A DNA stretch of 64,000 bases from Labilithrix sp. (GTDB lineage: Bacteria > Myxococcota_A > Polyangia > Polyangiales > Polyangiaceae): positions 1 through 64,000 of the forward strand of contig JAHBWE010000025.1 in assembly GCA_019637155.1 (NCBI GenBank), in the 5' to 3' direction. Every line of letters starts with the position of its first letter. Position 1 is the stretch's first letter. This document shows positions 17,201 to 25,402 of this stretch, piece after piece. The translations under genes and the position numbers were made by a program. The notes below the pieces were generated by a model, which saw nothing but the letters and a program-made list of their open reading frames with translations, was not told the origin of the DNA and did no database searches.

Positions 17201-20200
17201 AGCTGCCGACGGACCGGCCGCGAGCGCGCGCTCTCTCCACGCGCGGTGGCTCCGTCGCGATCGAGCTCGACGTGGATCTCACCGCCCAGGTGCGAGGCGT
17301 CGCGCGCCGGCTCGGGACGACGGGCTTCATGGTGCTGTTCGCGGCGTTCGATCTGCTGCTCGCGCGCTGCTGCGGGCAGGACGACGTCGTCGTCGGGACG
17401 CCGGTGTCGCTGCGCACGCATCCCGACACGCTCGGCGTCGTCGGGTTCTTCGTGAACACCGTGCCCGTGCGCGTGTCGCTCGGCGGCGCCGGCGACTTCG
17501 CCGCGCTCGTCGCGGCGGTCCAGACCGCCGTGCTCGACGCGTTCGCCCTCCGCGACGTGCCGCTCGACGCGATCGCCGCCGCGCTGCGTACGGGGGACGC
17601 CGGGGCGCCGCCGTTTCGCGCCGCGTTCGCGCTCGGCGCCGACGCCTCGGAAGCGTGGACCGTGCCGGGCGTCCGCGCGCGGATCCACGAGCACCCGTCG
17701 ACCGGCGCGCGCGTCGAGCTCGGGCTCCTCCTCACCGAAGGCCGGGATCGCGTCCGCGGCTACCTCGAGTACGACGCCGACCTCTTCGACGCCGACCGGA
17801 TCGAGGCGATGGCGCGGCACTTCGTGGTCCTCCTGCGCGCGGCGGTCGCCGATCCGCGGGCCGACCTCTGGCGCCTCGACATGCGGACCGCGGAGGAGCG
17901 CGTGGCGCTCGATCGCTGGAACGACACGCGGCGCGCGGCGATCGACGACGGGCCGGCGCACGCGTTCTTCGAGGAGCATGCCCGCGCCCGCCCGTCGGCG
18001 ATCGCCCTCCGCTTCCGCGGCGAGAGCCTCCGCTACGGCGAGCTCGACGCGTGGGCGTCGCGCGTCGCCGGCGCGCTCCGCGCCGCCGGGGTCGGCCGCG
18101 GCCGGCGCGTCGGGCTCGCGCTCGATCGCGGGTTCGGGCTCGTCGCGGCGATCCTCGGCGCCTGGAAGGCGGGGGCGGCCTACGTCCCGCTCGATCCGGG
18201 GTATCCGCCGGAGCGGCTTCGTCTGTTCCTCGAGGACAGCGGCCTCCGTCACGTCCTCGTCGAAGGGGCGCTGCCCGCCGCGCTCGAGGGCGTCGCGGGC
18301 CTCCAGACGGTGGACGTCGCCGCGGCGCGGATCGCGGGCGACGTGGGACCTCCGGGCGGTGAGCCGACCGGCCCCGACGATCTCGCCTACGTCATCTACA
18401 CGTCGGGCTCGACGGGGCGTCCGAAGGGCGTGGAGCTGGTCCACCGCGGGCTCTGCAACCTGGTCGTATCGCTGCGCGAGCTCCTCCACGTCGACGCGGC
18501 GGAGCGCGTGCTCCAGTTCGCGTCCACCAACTTCGACGCGTCGGTGTGGGAGATCGCGATGGCCCTCATGGCCGCGGGCGGCACGCTCGTCCTCGTGCCG
18601 CGAGAGAGCGTGGCCGATCCTGCCGCGCTGACCTCGCTCCTCGTCTCCGAGCGCGTCACGATCGCGACGCTCCCGCCGGTGATCCTCCACGAGCTCGATC
18701 CCGCCGCGTGTCCGGTGAAGACGATCATCTCCGCCGGTGAGGCGTGCACGATCGAGCTCGTCCGGCGCTGGGGTCCGGGGCGCCGCTTCGTCAACGCGTA
18801 CGGGCCGACGGAGACGACCGTCTGCGCGACGCTGGAGATCGTCCGCGACGAGCTCGAGCGACCGCCGCCGATCGGACGGCCGCTCCTCAACATGCGCGCG
18901 TACGTGCTCGGCCGCGGCGAAGTCCTGTCCCCGCCGGGGATCGTCGGTGAGCTATGCATCGGGAGCGAGGTCGCGCTCGCGCGCGGCTACCTCGGCCAGC
19001 CCGAGCTCACGGCGGCGGCGTTCGTCGACGATCCGTTCGTGGACGGCGGGCGGATGTATCGGACCGGCGACCTCGCCGCGTGGTCGCGCGGCGGATCCCT
19101 CGAGTACGTCGGCCGGCGCGATCGTCAGGTGAAGCTCCGCGGGCACCGGATCGAGCTCGACGAGATCGAGCACGCGCTGGCGAGCCAGCCGGGCGGCCTG
19201 CGAAGCGCCGTCGTCATCGTGCGTCGGCCGCCGAGGGACGAGCTCCTCGTCGGGTTCGTCGAGCCGGACGCGCGCGGGTTCGACGCCGACGTCGCGCTCG
19301 CCGCGATGCGCGCCGCGCTGCCGGCGTACATGGTGCCGGCGCGTCTCGTGGTCGTCGACGCGATGCCCGTCACCCCCAACGGCAAGATCGATCGCAAGGC
19401 GCTGGAGCGGACGTCGTTGGAGGAGGCGGCGCCCGGTCCGGCGGTGGTCGATCCGTCCGCGAGCGATCCGCTCGAAGCGAGCGTCGCTCGGCTCTTCGCC
19501 GAGGCGCTCGGCGTGGCGGCGTTCGGCCTCGATGACTCGTTCTTCGAGCATGGCGGACACTCGCTCATGGCGGCGCGCCTCGGCGTCCGTCTCCACGAGG
19601 CCACCGGCGTGGCGCTGCCGCTCGCGAAGATCTTCGAGCGGCCGACGGTCCGCGCGGTCTCGGCGTGCATTCGCGCGATCCGCGCGGGCGAGGTCGCGGG
19701 GCCGGAGGCGCTCGATTTCGCCGCCGACGTGCGTCTCGATCCGTCGATCGCGCCCTCCGGCGCCGCGGCCCACGCCGGCGCGTGGCGCGAGGTGCTCGTC
19801 ACGGGCGCGACCGGGTTCCTCGGCGCGCACCTCGTCGAGCGCCTGCTCGCGGAGACCTCCGTCGCCGTGTGCTGCCTCGTCCGCGCGCCGCACGCCGGCG
19901 AGGCGCTCGCGCGCGTGCGGGACAACCTCGCGCGCTACGACCTGTGGAGGCCCGAGCACGCCGCGCGGATCCGTGTCGTCTGCGGCGATCTGGCCGCGCC
20001 GCGCCTCGGCCTCGACGACGCGACGTACGGCTCGCTCGCGGAGGAGATCGACGCCGTCCTGCACAACGGGGCCTACGTGAACCACGTCCGCCCTTACGCC
20101 GCGCTCCGTCCGGTCAACGTGATCGGCACGGCGGAGGCGCTGCGCCTCGCGTGCACCGGTCGCCCCAAGGCGTTCCACTATGTCTCGACGGTCGACGCCG

Positions 20201-21222
20201 TGACGCCTTCGTCGATCGACGACGGCCTCGCGCGTGAGGTGCGGGGACCGGACGGAGGCGTCCTCGCCACGGGGTATGCGCAGAGCAAGTGGGTCGCGGA
20301 GGGGCTCGTCCAGATCGCCGCGGAGCGCGGCCTCCCCGTCTCCATCTCGCGCCCTGCCGCCGTCTGCGGGCGGGCCGCCGGCGGACGCTGGAACGTCGGC
20401 GACTTCTTCACCCGTCTGCTCGAGACGTGCCTCGAGCTCGGCGCGGTGCCCGACTGGCGTCTCGAGATCAACGTGCTCGGCGTCGACGAGGTCGCGGCGT
20501 GGATCGTCGACCTCTTCCGCGCGGTCAGGCCGGGGCCGGCGCGCATCCATCACGTCACTCATCCCGACTCGCTCACGAGCGGCGACGTCACCGCCGCGAT
20601 GACCGCGCGCGGGCACGCCGTCCGGCTCGTCCCGTTCGCGGCGTGGCGCGCGTCGCTGTTCGAGAAGGCGCGGCGAGGGGAGGACCATCCGCTCGTCCCG
20701 ATGCTGAGCCTCTTCGACGAGCGGCGAGACTGGGACGTCTCCGTGCGCTTCGCGAACGTCGAGGCGCGCAAGACGGCGCCTCGCGCGCGGTTCGCGAGCC
20801 CGCGTGAGTCGGTGACGGCGTTCTTGCGACGACACGGCCCCGCGGTCGAGCTCGGGCTCTCCGAGCGCGTGGCGCCGTACTTCGAGGCCCTGCTCGCGGA
20901 GCCGGTGGAGGAGCCGACGGCGCTGCGGCGCAAGCTCACCGATTGGGTCGAGCCCGTCACGCGAGCAGCGGCGCGTTACCCGCGGCTGAACGTCTCGCTC
21001 GCCTGGCGCCTCCAGCGCGCGTCGCTCGATCTCCTCGACGCCGTCGAGCAGAGCGCGCTGGGGCCGGAGCGACGTTGGGTCCAGGCGTCGATCGAGTACC
21101 TCGTTCGCGAGGGCGATGCGGTGCACGATTTCGAGCAGGCGGACGGGCTCCTCGACGATCTCGAGGTCCACAACGCCGTCGCTGTGGCCGTCGGTCGCGA
21201 AGACCTCTGCGTCCGTCTCTGA
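14236..21222 (+). CDS. Dimodular NRPS, A-T-C-A-T-reductase (AusA-like)
   Basis: 2,328 residues. Domains: an N-terminal C-domain-like remnant without HHxxxDG (about 1-195); A1 (200-690, TSGSTGQPKG near 345, GKIDRK at 676); PCP1 (FDLGGDSL, Ser735); a condensation domain (HHIAFDG, 921-927); A2 (1240-1730, TSGSTGRPKG near 1390, GKIDRK at 1716); PCP2 (FEHGGHSL, Ser1776); and a thioester reductase (TGATGFLG near 1857, YAQSK with Y2014 and K2018). Aligning by eye to the GrsA numbering, the A1 code reads D-I-L-Q-L-G-M-V-W-K, close to known glycine codes. A2 reads D-A-W-T-I-A-A-V-C-K, one residue from GrsA phenylalanine. The reductase should release an aldehyde. ATG 14236 has GGAG; a much longer frame upstream overlaps the divergent lipoprotein gene and is rejected. 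Confidence 0.92.
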   Translation: MAHRRKWRTIDLPGARAGGARRPYERIELAVGDDAERTTIAIAFGAVAARLSRQSSVDVAVLFADGVDLVELAIDEGRTASTVRDAVARAMTRPASVAPPLDEAPGLRVGVRVEVARRADGEVRPELVLDLVGPSPALLFDPGRLLPVAARRFGESLVAALGALAREDLPLDDLPLLAHASERALLGDAEGPRLELAHLPQVHEKVLALAELDGGRVAVTQGDRRLTFAELARAARRVAARLIAEGLEPGACVGVCATRTPEMVVALLGVWMAGCAYVPLDPSHPRARLAYVLSDAGASVLVTDDPRSLDGLFGGSTITLSDALTSEGEAFPRRGTLAYVMYTSGSTGQPKGVRISHAALVNFLASMVDLFGLGATDRVLAVTTISFDISLLELFAPLYAGGSSTLATSAEAMDGSALRRLLEAEPVTLLQATPTTWRLLQGAGWDGTRGLRALCGGEPFPKELARELLPRVAEVWNMYGPTETTVWSTAHRVRPEDVEGERSVPIGRPIANTQVYVLDPRRRLVPRGAVGELYIGGEGLADGYHERVALTEAAFVGSPFAADGARLYRTGDLVAWREDGTLECLGRADQQVKLRGYRIELGEIEAALEAHVAVAQSAALVATRSGGAQVLVAYLVLADPSLRAGALREHLAARLPPYMVPAACYVVDAIPLGPSGKIDRKVLAAREAPALDDADEHLVEPRTETERWIAARWALLLGRDRVGANADFFDLGGDSLTAMRFLLAVRDERASALGLPELFALRTVDAVARAIDAGSAPASPPARIARTERPALSSAQQRLVLLARLDPSSSAYNLGYDVELEGELDARALSLALVDLTARCEALRTGLSSDGLSPRLWPEGALAPPAVEDLSSLPAAERLDAARRRMQALLRRPFALDAEPPLRWALFELGPRLHRLVVVVHHIAFDGPSLAIAIGELAALYRHRRGDGALPPEARCRFVDAVAFEEAAANAEAHLAAWTSRLEDAAPLELPTDRPRARALSTRGGSVAIELDVDLTAQVRGVARRLGTTGFMVLFAAFDLLLARCCGQDDVVVGTPVSLRTHPDTLGVVGFFVNTVPVRVSLGGAGDFAALVAAVQTAVLDAFALRDVPLDAIAAALRTGDAGAPPFRAAFALGADASEAWTVPGVRARIHEHPSTGARVELGLLLTEGRDRVRGYLEYDADLFDADRIEAMARHFVVLLRAAVADPRADLWRLDMRTAEERVALDRWNDTRRAAIDDGPAHAFFEEHARARPSAIALRFRGESLRYGELDAWASRVAGALRAAGVGRGRRVGLALDRGFGLVAAILGAWKAGAAYVPLDPGYPPERLRLFLEDSGLRHVLVEGALPAALEGVAGLQTVDVAAARIAGDVGPPGGEPTGPDDLAYVIYTSGSTGRPKGVELVHRGLCNLVVSLRELLHVDAAERVLQFASTNFDASVWEIAMALMAAGGTLVLVPRESVADPAALTSLLVSERVTIATLPPVILHELDPAACPVKTIISAGEACTIELVRRWGPGRRFVNAYGPTETTVCATLEIVRDELERPPPIGRPLLNMRAYVLGRGEVLSPPGIVGELCIGSEVALARGYLGQPELTAAAFVDDPFVDGGRMYRTGDLAAWSRGGSLEYVGRRDRQVKLRGHRIELDEIEHALASQPGGLRSAVVIVRRPPRDELLVGFVEPDARGFDADVALAAMRAALPAYMVPARLVVVDAMPVTPNGKIDRKALERTSLEEAAPGPAVVDPSASDPLEASVARLFAEALGVAAFGLDDSFFEHGGHSLMAARLGVRLHEATGVALPLAKIFERPTVRAVSACIRAIRAGEVAGPEALDFAADVRLDPSIAPSGAAAHAGAWREVLVTGATGFLGAHLVERLLAETSVAVCCLVRAPHAGEALARVRDNLARYDLWRPEHAARIRVVCGDLAAPRLGLDDATYGSLAEEIDAVLHNGAYVNHVRPYAALRPVNVIGTAEALRLACTGRPKAFHYVSTVDAVTPSSIDDGLAREVRGPDGGVLATGYAQSKWVAEGLVQIAAERGLPVSISRPAAVCGRAAGGRWNVGDFFTRLLETCLELGAVPDWRLEINVLGVDEVAAWIVDLFRAVRPGPARIHHVTHPDSLTSGDVTAAMTARGHAVRLVPFAAWRASLFEKARRGEDHPLVPMLSLFDERRDWDVSVRFANVEARKTAPRARFASPRESVTAFLRRHGPAVELGLSERVAPYFEALLAEPVEEPTALRRKLTDWVEPVTRAAARYPRLNVSLAWRLQRASLDLLDAVEQSALGPERRWVQASIEYLVREGDAVHDFEQADGLLDDLEVHNAVAVAVGREDLCVRL

Positions 21223-21282
21223 GCCGACGTACGATGCGGTGCCATGTGCCCGCACGGAGGAGGACGTACGCTCGGAGACACG

Positions 21283-23259
21283 ATGGACGAGATCCGCGCG
21301 CGGACGTTCGTCGGGCGAGAACGTGAGGTCGCGCTCCTGACGAGCGCGGGCGAGTCGGCCCGGAAGCGCGTGTACTGGCTCGTGGGCCCCGGCGGCATCG
21401 GCAAGTCCACGCTCGTCGCGCGCGTCGTCCGTGAGCTCGAGGCTCGCGGGCAGCGTATCGCGCAGGTCGACGGCGAGGACGGCATGCTCGGCGCGGACGC
21501 GTTCGCGGAGGTGGCCCGGACCGCAGAGCCCTCGGGGATGCTCGTCGTGGACGGCTTCGAGCACCTCGAGCCCCTCTGGCTCTGGTTCCGAGATCGGCTC
21601 CTTCCGAAGCTCGACGCGCGCGTGACCGTCGTCGTCGCGAGCCGCGCGGCGATGCCCGGGCGATGGCGCGCGGATCCCGCGTGGAGCGCGATCGCGGAGG
21701 AGATCCCCGTCGGTCCCCTCGGCGACGAGGAGGCGGGCGCGCTGGCGCGCTCGCTCGGCGTGGCAGAGCCGCGCGTCTCGAAGGTCGTCGCCGCCGCGGC
21801 CGGCCATCCGCTCACGCTCTGGCTCACCGCCCAGCACGAGACGCAACCGACGGTCGGCGTCGAGCCGCTGCGCGCGTCCGTCCGGACGTTGCTCGACCGC
21901 TGTCCGACGGGCGCGCACCTCGACGCGATGCGGGCAGGGTTGATGTCGGTCCCCGTGACCGAGTCGCTGCTCTCGGACGCGTTCGAGATCGACGCCGTCG
22001 AGGCGCGCCGGGCCGTGCAGTGGCTCGCCGCGCAGCCGTTCACGACCGCGACCCCGGCCGGTCTTCGCTTCCATTCGCTCGTCGTGGAGGCCACGTCCGC
22101 GGAGGAGCTCTTCCACGATCCGGATCACGCGCGGACAACGAGGCATCGACTCCAGGACGCGCTGGCCAAGCGCCTCGCCCGCGTGCCGCGCGACGAGGTC
22201 CCGCCGCTGCTCGTCCCGTTCCAGCGCCTCCTCGCCGCCGAGCCCCGGCACATCCTCGCGGGAGTGGCGTCGGACTGGCGCACGCACTGCCGCGCCGCCG
22301 TGGACGCCGACTGGCCGGAGATCCTCGCGTCCGTGACTCGGCTCGACGGTGAGCCGAACGGAAGGCTCGTGGCCGCGTGGAGGAGCGCGGGCGACGCGCG
22401 CGCCGTGGTCGTCGTAGACGACGAGCGGCTATGCGGCTACGCCGTCTTCATCGAGGTCGACGTCGCGGGCCGGCGGTCGGTAGAAGATCCGATCGTCGAG
22501 CATTGGCTCGAGTGCCTGCGCCACACCGGAGGTCCGCTCGAGCAAGAAGCGCGCGCCCTCCTCGCGCGTTTCTTCGGCTCGGTCGACCACCACCAAGCGC
22601 GGTCGCCCCTCGTCTCGGCGATCCACGACGTCCTGTTCAGCGAGCTCTTCTGGCCACCGAGACCGGTCGTCGCGTCCGCTTCCGTCCACGCCGACGCGGA
22701 GGCGATCATCGCGCGCCCCGATCGATGGCTCGACGTCTACGGACGAATCGAGCTGGGCCTTCACGACTGGGCGGTCATCGGCATCGACTGGCGACGCCAG
22801 ACCCGCGAGACCAAGCTTCACGCGCTGCTCGGACGCATGCGCGGGACGCTGCCCGCGCCGCGCTCGCGGCCCGTCCTCGGTGCGGCCCTCCGCGACGAGG
22901 TGAAGCGCGTGCTCCCACGATTCGCTCGGGCGGAGGAGCTCGACAGCCCGCTCCTCACGTGCGCCGCCGTCGAAGAGCGGACCGTCGACGGGACCGCGGC
23001 CCCGGATGCCCTCGCGCGAATGCTCTCCGACGTCTGCCGCGGTGTTTCGGCGGCGGGGCACGTGACCGAGCGCGAGGCCGCGATCCTCACCGCGACCTTC
23101 GTGCACGGGAAGGAGCGAAAGCAGCTCGCGATCGCGAAGGCGCTGGCGATGGGCTACAGCACGTACCGTCGTCACCTCGCCGCCGCCGTCGAGCGCGCGG
23201 CGCGTGAGGTCGACGCGCTCGAGGCCGCGGCCAGGGAGCGCGCCGGAGAGATCGGCTAG
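21283..23259 (+). CDS. STAND-type NTPase transcriptional regulator
   Basis: 658 residues. An N-terminal P-loop NTPase (FVGRERE, Walker A GPGGIGKS at 35-42, Walker B-like MLVVDGFEHLE) continues into an NB-ARC/MalT-like winged part (PLTLWLTAQHE). A middle domain of unknown sensing role follows. The C-terminus holds a helix-turn-helix-like segment (KERKQLAIAKALAMGYSTY, then RRHLAAAVERA) as in LuxR-like activators. ATG 21283 has GGAG 8 nt upstream; ATG 21244 is the alternative. It starts 60 bp after the NRPS stop and is likely its cluster-situated activator. Confidence 0.75.
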   Translation: MDEIRARTFVGREREVALLTSAGESARKRVYWLVGPGGIGKSTLVARVVRELEARGQRIAQVDGEDGMLGADAFAEVARTAEPSGMLVVDGFEHLEPLWLWFRDRLLPKLDARVTVVVASRAAMPGRWRADPAWSAIAEEIPVGPLGDEEAGALARSLGVAEPRVSKVVAAAAGHPLTLWLTAQHETQPTVGVEPLRASVRTLLDRCPTGAHLDAMRAGLMSVPVTESLLSDAFEIDAVEARRAVQWLAAQPFTTATPAGLRFHSLVVEATSAEELFHDPDHARTTRHRLQDALAKRLARVPRDEVPPLLVPFQRLLAAEPRHILAGVASDWRTHCRAAVDADWPEILASVTRLDGEPNGRLVAAWRSAGDARAVVVVDDERLCGYAVFIEVDVAGRRSVEDPIVEHWLECLRHTGGPLEQEARALLARFFGSVDHHQARSPLVSAIHDVLFSELFWPPRPVVASASVHADAEAIIARPDRWLDVYGRIELGLHDWAVIGIDWRRQTRETKLHALLGRMRGTLPAPRSRPVLGAALRDEVKRVLPRFARAEELDSPLLTCAAVEERTVDGTAAPDALARMLSDVCRGVSAAGHVTEREAAILTATFVHGKERKQLAIAKALAMGYSTYRRHLAAAVERAAREVDALEAAARERAGEIG

Positions 23260-23353
23260 GAGGGCAGGCGTCCGCTCGCTCGATCGGCGCTCGAAGTGCT
23301 CGCCGGTCGACCGTTCGCGCGCCACGGCGGACCCGGCGGGCGATGATGCAGCG

Positions 23354-23992
23354 GTGAACGCGTGGCACGTCGCGCTGCGGTCGCTCGGGCTGGAGAGGCT
23401 GAGCGGCATTTGCTGGTCCGGCGTGCTCGCCGGCCGGAGGCTCAAGGTGCTCTCGATGCCCGCGGGGCGGAGCAAGTACGTCCAGCATCCTCCGTACGCG
23501 CTCGTCGAAGTGGTGCACGGGGCCGACCAAGAGCTCTCCTTCTCCTTCGAGCCTCCGGGGAACGGGCTGATGGAGGTGCCATGGCCGGAGATCGCGACGG
23601 CGAGGCTGCGCTGCTTCGCCTACGACACCGCGTCCGCAGAGATCCTGCGGAGCGCGGGCCTCGCGACGGGAGCGCTCTTGCGCCTGGCGGCGCCTCACGG
23701 CTTCGTAAGGATCTCGATCACGCCGGGAGCCGGCGCGCGGCCAGGGCTCGTGACGGCGGTGTTTCGGCAGCCGCCGCCGGACGGATCGTTCATCGTCGTC
23801 GTGGTGCAGAACCTCGTCGCGCTGGCGACCGCGCTCGACGCGCTGCCGCCGCCCGCGCGCTCGCCCCCGCGCCGTACGGCCAGGGCCGGTGGACACGGGC
23901 TCGTGCTCGCGGGTGTCGGCTGCGGAGCGCTCGTCCTGCTCGGGCTCCTCTTCCTCGGCGGGCTCGTCATCATGCTGTCGATGCGCCGTTGA
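23354..23992 (+). CDS. C-terminally anchored membrane protein
   Basis: A 212-residue protein. It has a soluble domain without recognised motifs (VLAGRRLKVLSMPAGRSKY, LMEVPWPEIATARL), a Pro/Arg linker (LPPPARSPPRRTARA), and a single hydrophobic helix at the end (LVLAGVGCGALVLLGLLFLG). It would sit in the inner membrane with its domain in the cytoplasm. GTG 23354 is the chosen start; longer frames are Arg/Ser-rich. The last 298 bp are also read on the other strand by the HTTM gene. It may be cotranscribed with the regulator. Confidence 0.65.
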   Translation: MNAWHVALRSLGLERLSGICWSGVLAGRRLKVLSMPAGRSKYVQHPPYALVEVVHGADQELSFSFEPPGNGLMEVPWPEIATARLRCFAYDTASAEILRSAGLATGALLRLAAPHGFVRISITPGAGARPGLVTAVFRQPPPDGSFIVVVVQNLVALATALDALPPPARSPPRRTARAGGHGLVLAGVGCGALVLLGLLFLGGLVIMLSMRR

Positions 23993-25377
23993 CCTGGGCA
24001 CGTCACGGAGACGAGCTCGACCCACTCCGGCGCCGCGCCACGGTCCTCCTCACGCGTCGGCACGAGGCCGACCTCGACGGTCAGCCGGCCGTCGAGCGAC
24101 GCACACTGGCGGAGCCCGAAGCGCTCGACCGCGAGAGGGTACATCCAGCGGCTCCAGCGAAGCTCCTGCTGGCGAACGCGGAGCGGTCGATCCGGTCCGT
24201 CAGGGAGCGGGCCGTCGGTCTGCACCACCTCGGAGCGGAGGACGTCGACGAGCGTCCCGTCACCGCGCGCCGTCGTGACGCGCAGGCGTCCGGTCAACGT
24301 GGCCGGCTCGGGCGCGAACATCGACCACTCCTGCGCGATTCCAAGTTTCATCGATATACTCGATGCAAATGGAAATAACGGTAATCTAGACTCGATGTCG
24401 GCTCGAGCGCGGAACGCCGCGAGCGCGTCGACGTTGGTCAACACTACGAGCACGGTCGTCGCCGCGACGGCGATCCGCGCGATCGACCGCGAACGGGCGC
24501 ACAAGGGAGTTGCGGCGCTCGCGCTCGCGCCGAGGGCGCGCCAGAAGCGCGCTGGCAGCACCGCCATCCACACCGCGAGCATGAGCGGCGTGAAGAGCTC
24601 GAGCCGCATCGTGAGGCCGAGCGCGACGTGAAAAAGGAGGAACGCTCCCGCGGCGACCAGGCGCGCCGCCTCGGTCCGGAGCGGCGCGAAGAGCAGCAGC
24701 GGCCCGAGCGACTCGAGCGCGAGGACGCCCACGGAGAGCAGACGGAGCACGCGCGGATATCGGAGCAGCGCCTCGCCGACGGGCGTGGCGTAGCCGTGCA
24801 TCCGCAGGGCCAGCGTGACGGCGTCGAAGTCTTCACGCCACGCGGGCCCCGACTTGTACGCGACGCTGAAGACGTAGATGCAGGCGAGCTGGACGAGGAA
24901 GCCGACGGCAGCGGGGCCGACGAACGTGTCCGGTGGCCCCGGGCGGCGCGCGCGGCGGGCGTCGAGCGACCAGCGCGCCCCCCACGGCAGGAGCACACCC
25001 CAGAACAGGACGACGCGAAGGACCGTGTCGCCGTGGTACGCGATCATCGGGTTTCGCGCCTGGAGCGAGGCCCACAGGAGCAAGCTCACGAGCGACACGA
25101 GCCGCGTGCGCCACCCGAGGAGCAGCAGCATCGCCGCGACAGCGCACGCCAGCATGCAGAGGACGGCGAACGCAGCGCTCCCGCCGAGCCCGTGCACGAA
25201 CAGGAGCGGGAGGTCACGCTCGGCCTCGTCGAACCACGAGCGCGGCAGCAGGCCGTCGTCGGTGTAGTCGAGCGAGAGCCGCGACGAGCGCTCGACGAGG
25301 TCGGCCAGCATCAGGACGCCGACCGCGATGCGCGTCGTCGCGAGCGATCGCAGGTCGAGCGTGGCCAGCGCTCTCAT
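23695..25377 (-). CDS. HTTM domain membrane protein (gamma-carboxylase-like)
   Basis: A 560-residue frame. The HTTM pattern begins at the start (RSLATTRIAVGVLMLADLVE, SLDYTDDGLLPRSWF), with several membrane helices, ARNPMIAYHGDTVLRVVLFW and QLACIYVFSVAYKSGPAWRE, as in vitamin K-dependent gamma-carboxylase relatives. A soluble tail follows to about residue 460 (EWVELVSVTCPGQ), where such proteins would normally end. The frame then runs on for about 100 Ser/Pro/Arg-rich codons antisense to the convergent gene, so the original stop has probably been lost. A short AT-rich patch (24340-24400) interrupts the high-GC coding. The role is unknown. Confidence 0.75.
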   Translation of the reverse strand: MRALATLDLRSLATTRIAVGVLMLADLVERSSRLSLDYTDDGLLPRSWFDEAERDLPLLFVHGLGGSAAFAVLCMLACAVAAMLLLLGWRTRLVSLVSLLLWASLQARNPMIAYHGDTVLRVVLFWGVLLPWGARWSLDARRARRPGPPDTFVGPAAVGFLVQLACIYVFSVAYKSGPAWREDFDAVTLALRMHGYATPVGEALLRYPRVLRLLSVGVLALESLGPLLLFAPLRTEAARLVAAGAFLLFHVALGLTMRLELFTPLMLAVWMAVLPARFWRALGASASAATPLCARSRSIARIAVAATTVLVVLTNVDALAAFRARADIESRLPLFPFASSISMKLGIAQEWSMFAPEPATLTGRLRVTTARGDGTLVDVLRSEVVQTDGPLPDGPDRPLRVRQQELRWSRWMYPLAVERFGLRQCASLDGRLTVEVGLVPTREEDRGAAPEWVELVSVTCPGQRRIDSMMTSPPRKRSPSRTSAPQPTPASTSPCPPALAVRRGGERAGGGSASSAVASATRFCTTTTMNDPSGGGCRNTAVTSPGRAPAPGVIEILTKP

Positions 25378-25402
25378 CGGCTCGGGGAGGATCAGGGTCG
25401 GA

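Noticed and set aside
18952..22287. 1,111-codon open frame on the minus strand over the NRPS
   Set aside because: It is the antisense shadow of strong NRPS and NTPase coding frames, very Arg/Asp-rich with no domain. High-GC DNA keeps such frames open by chance.
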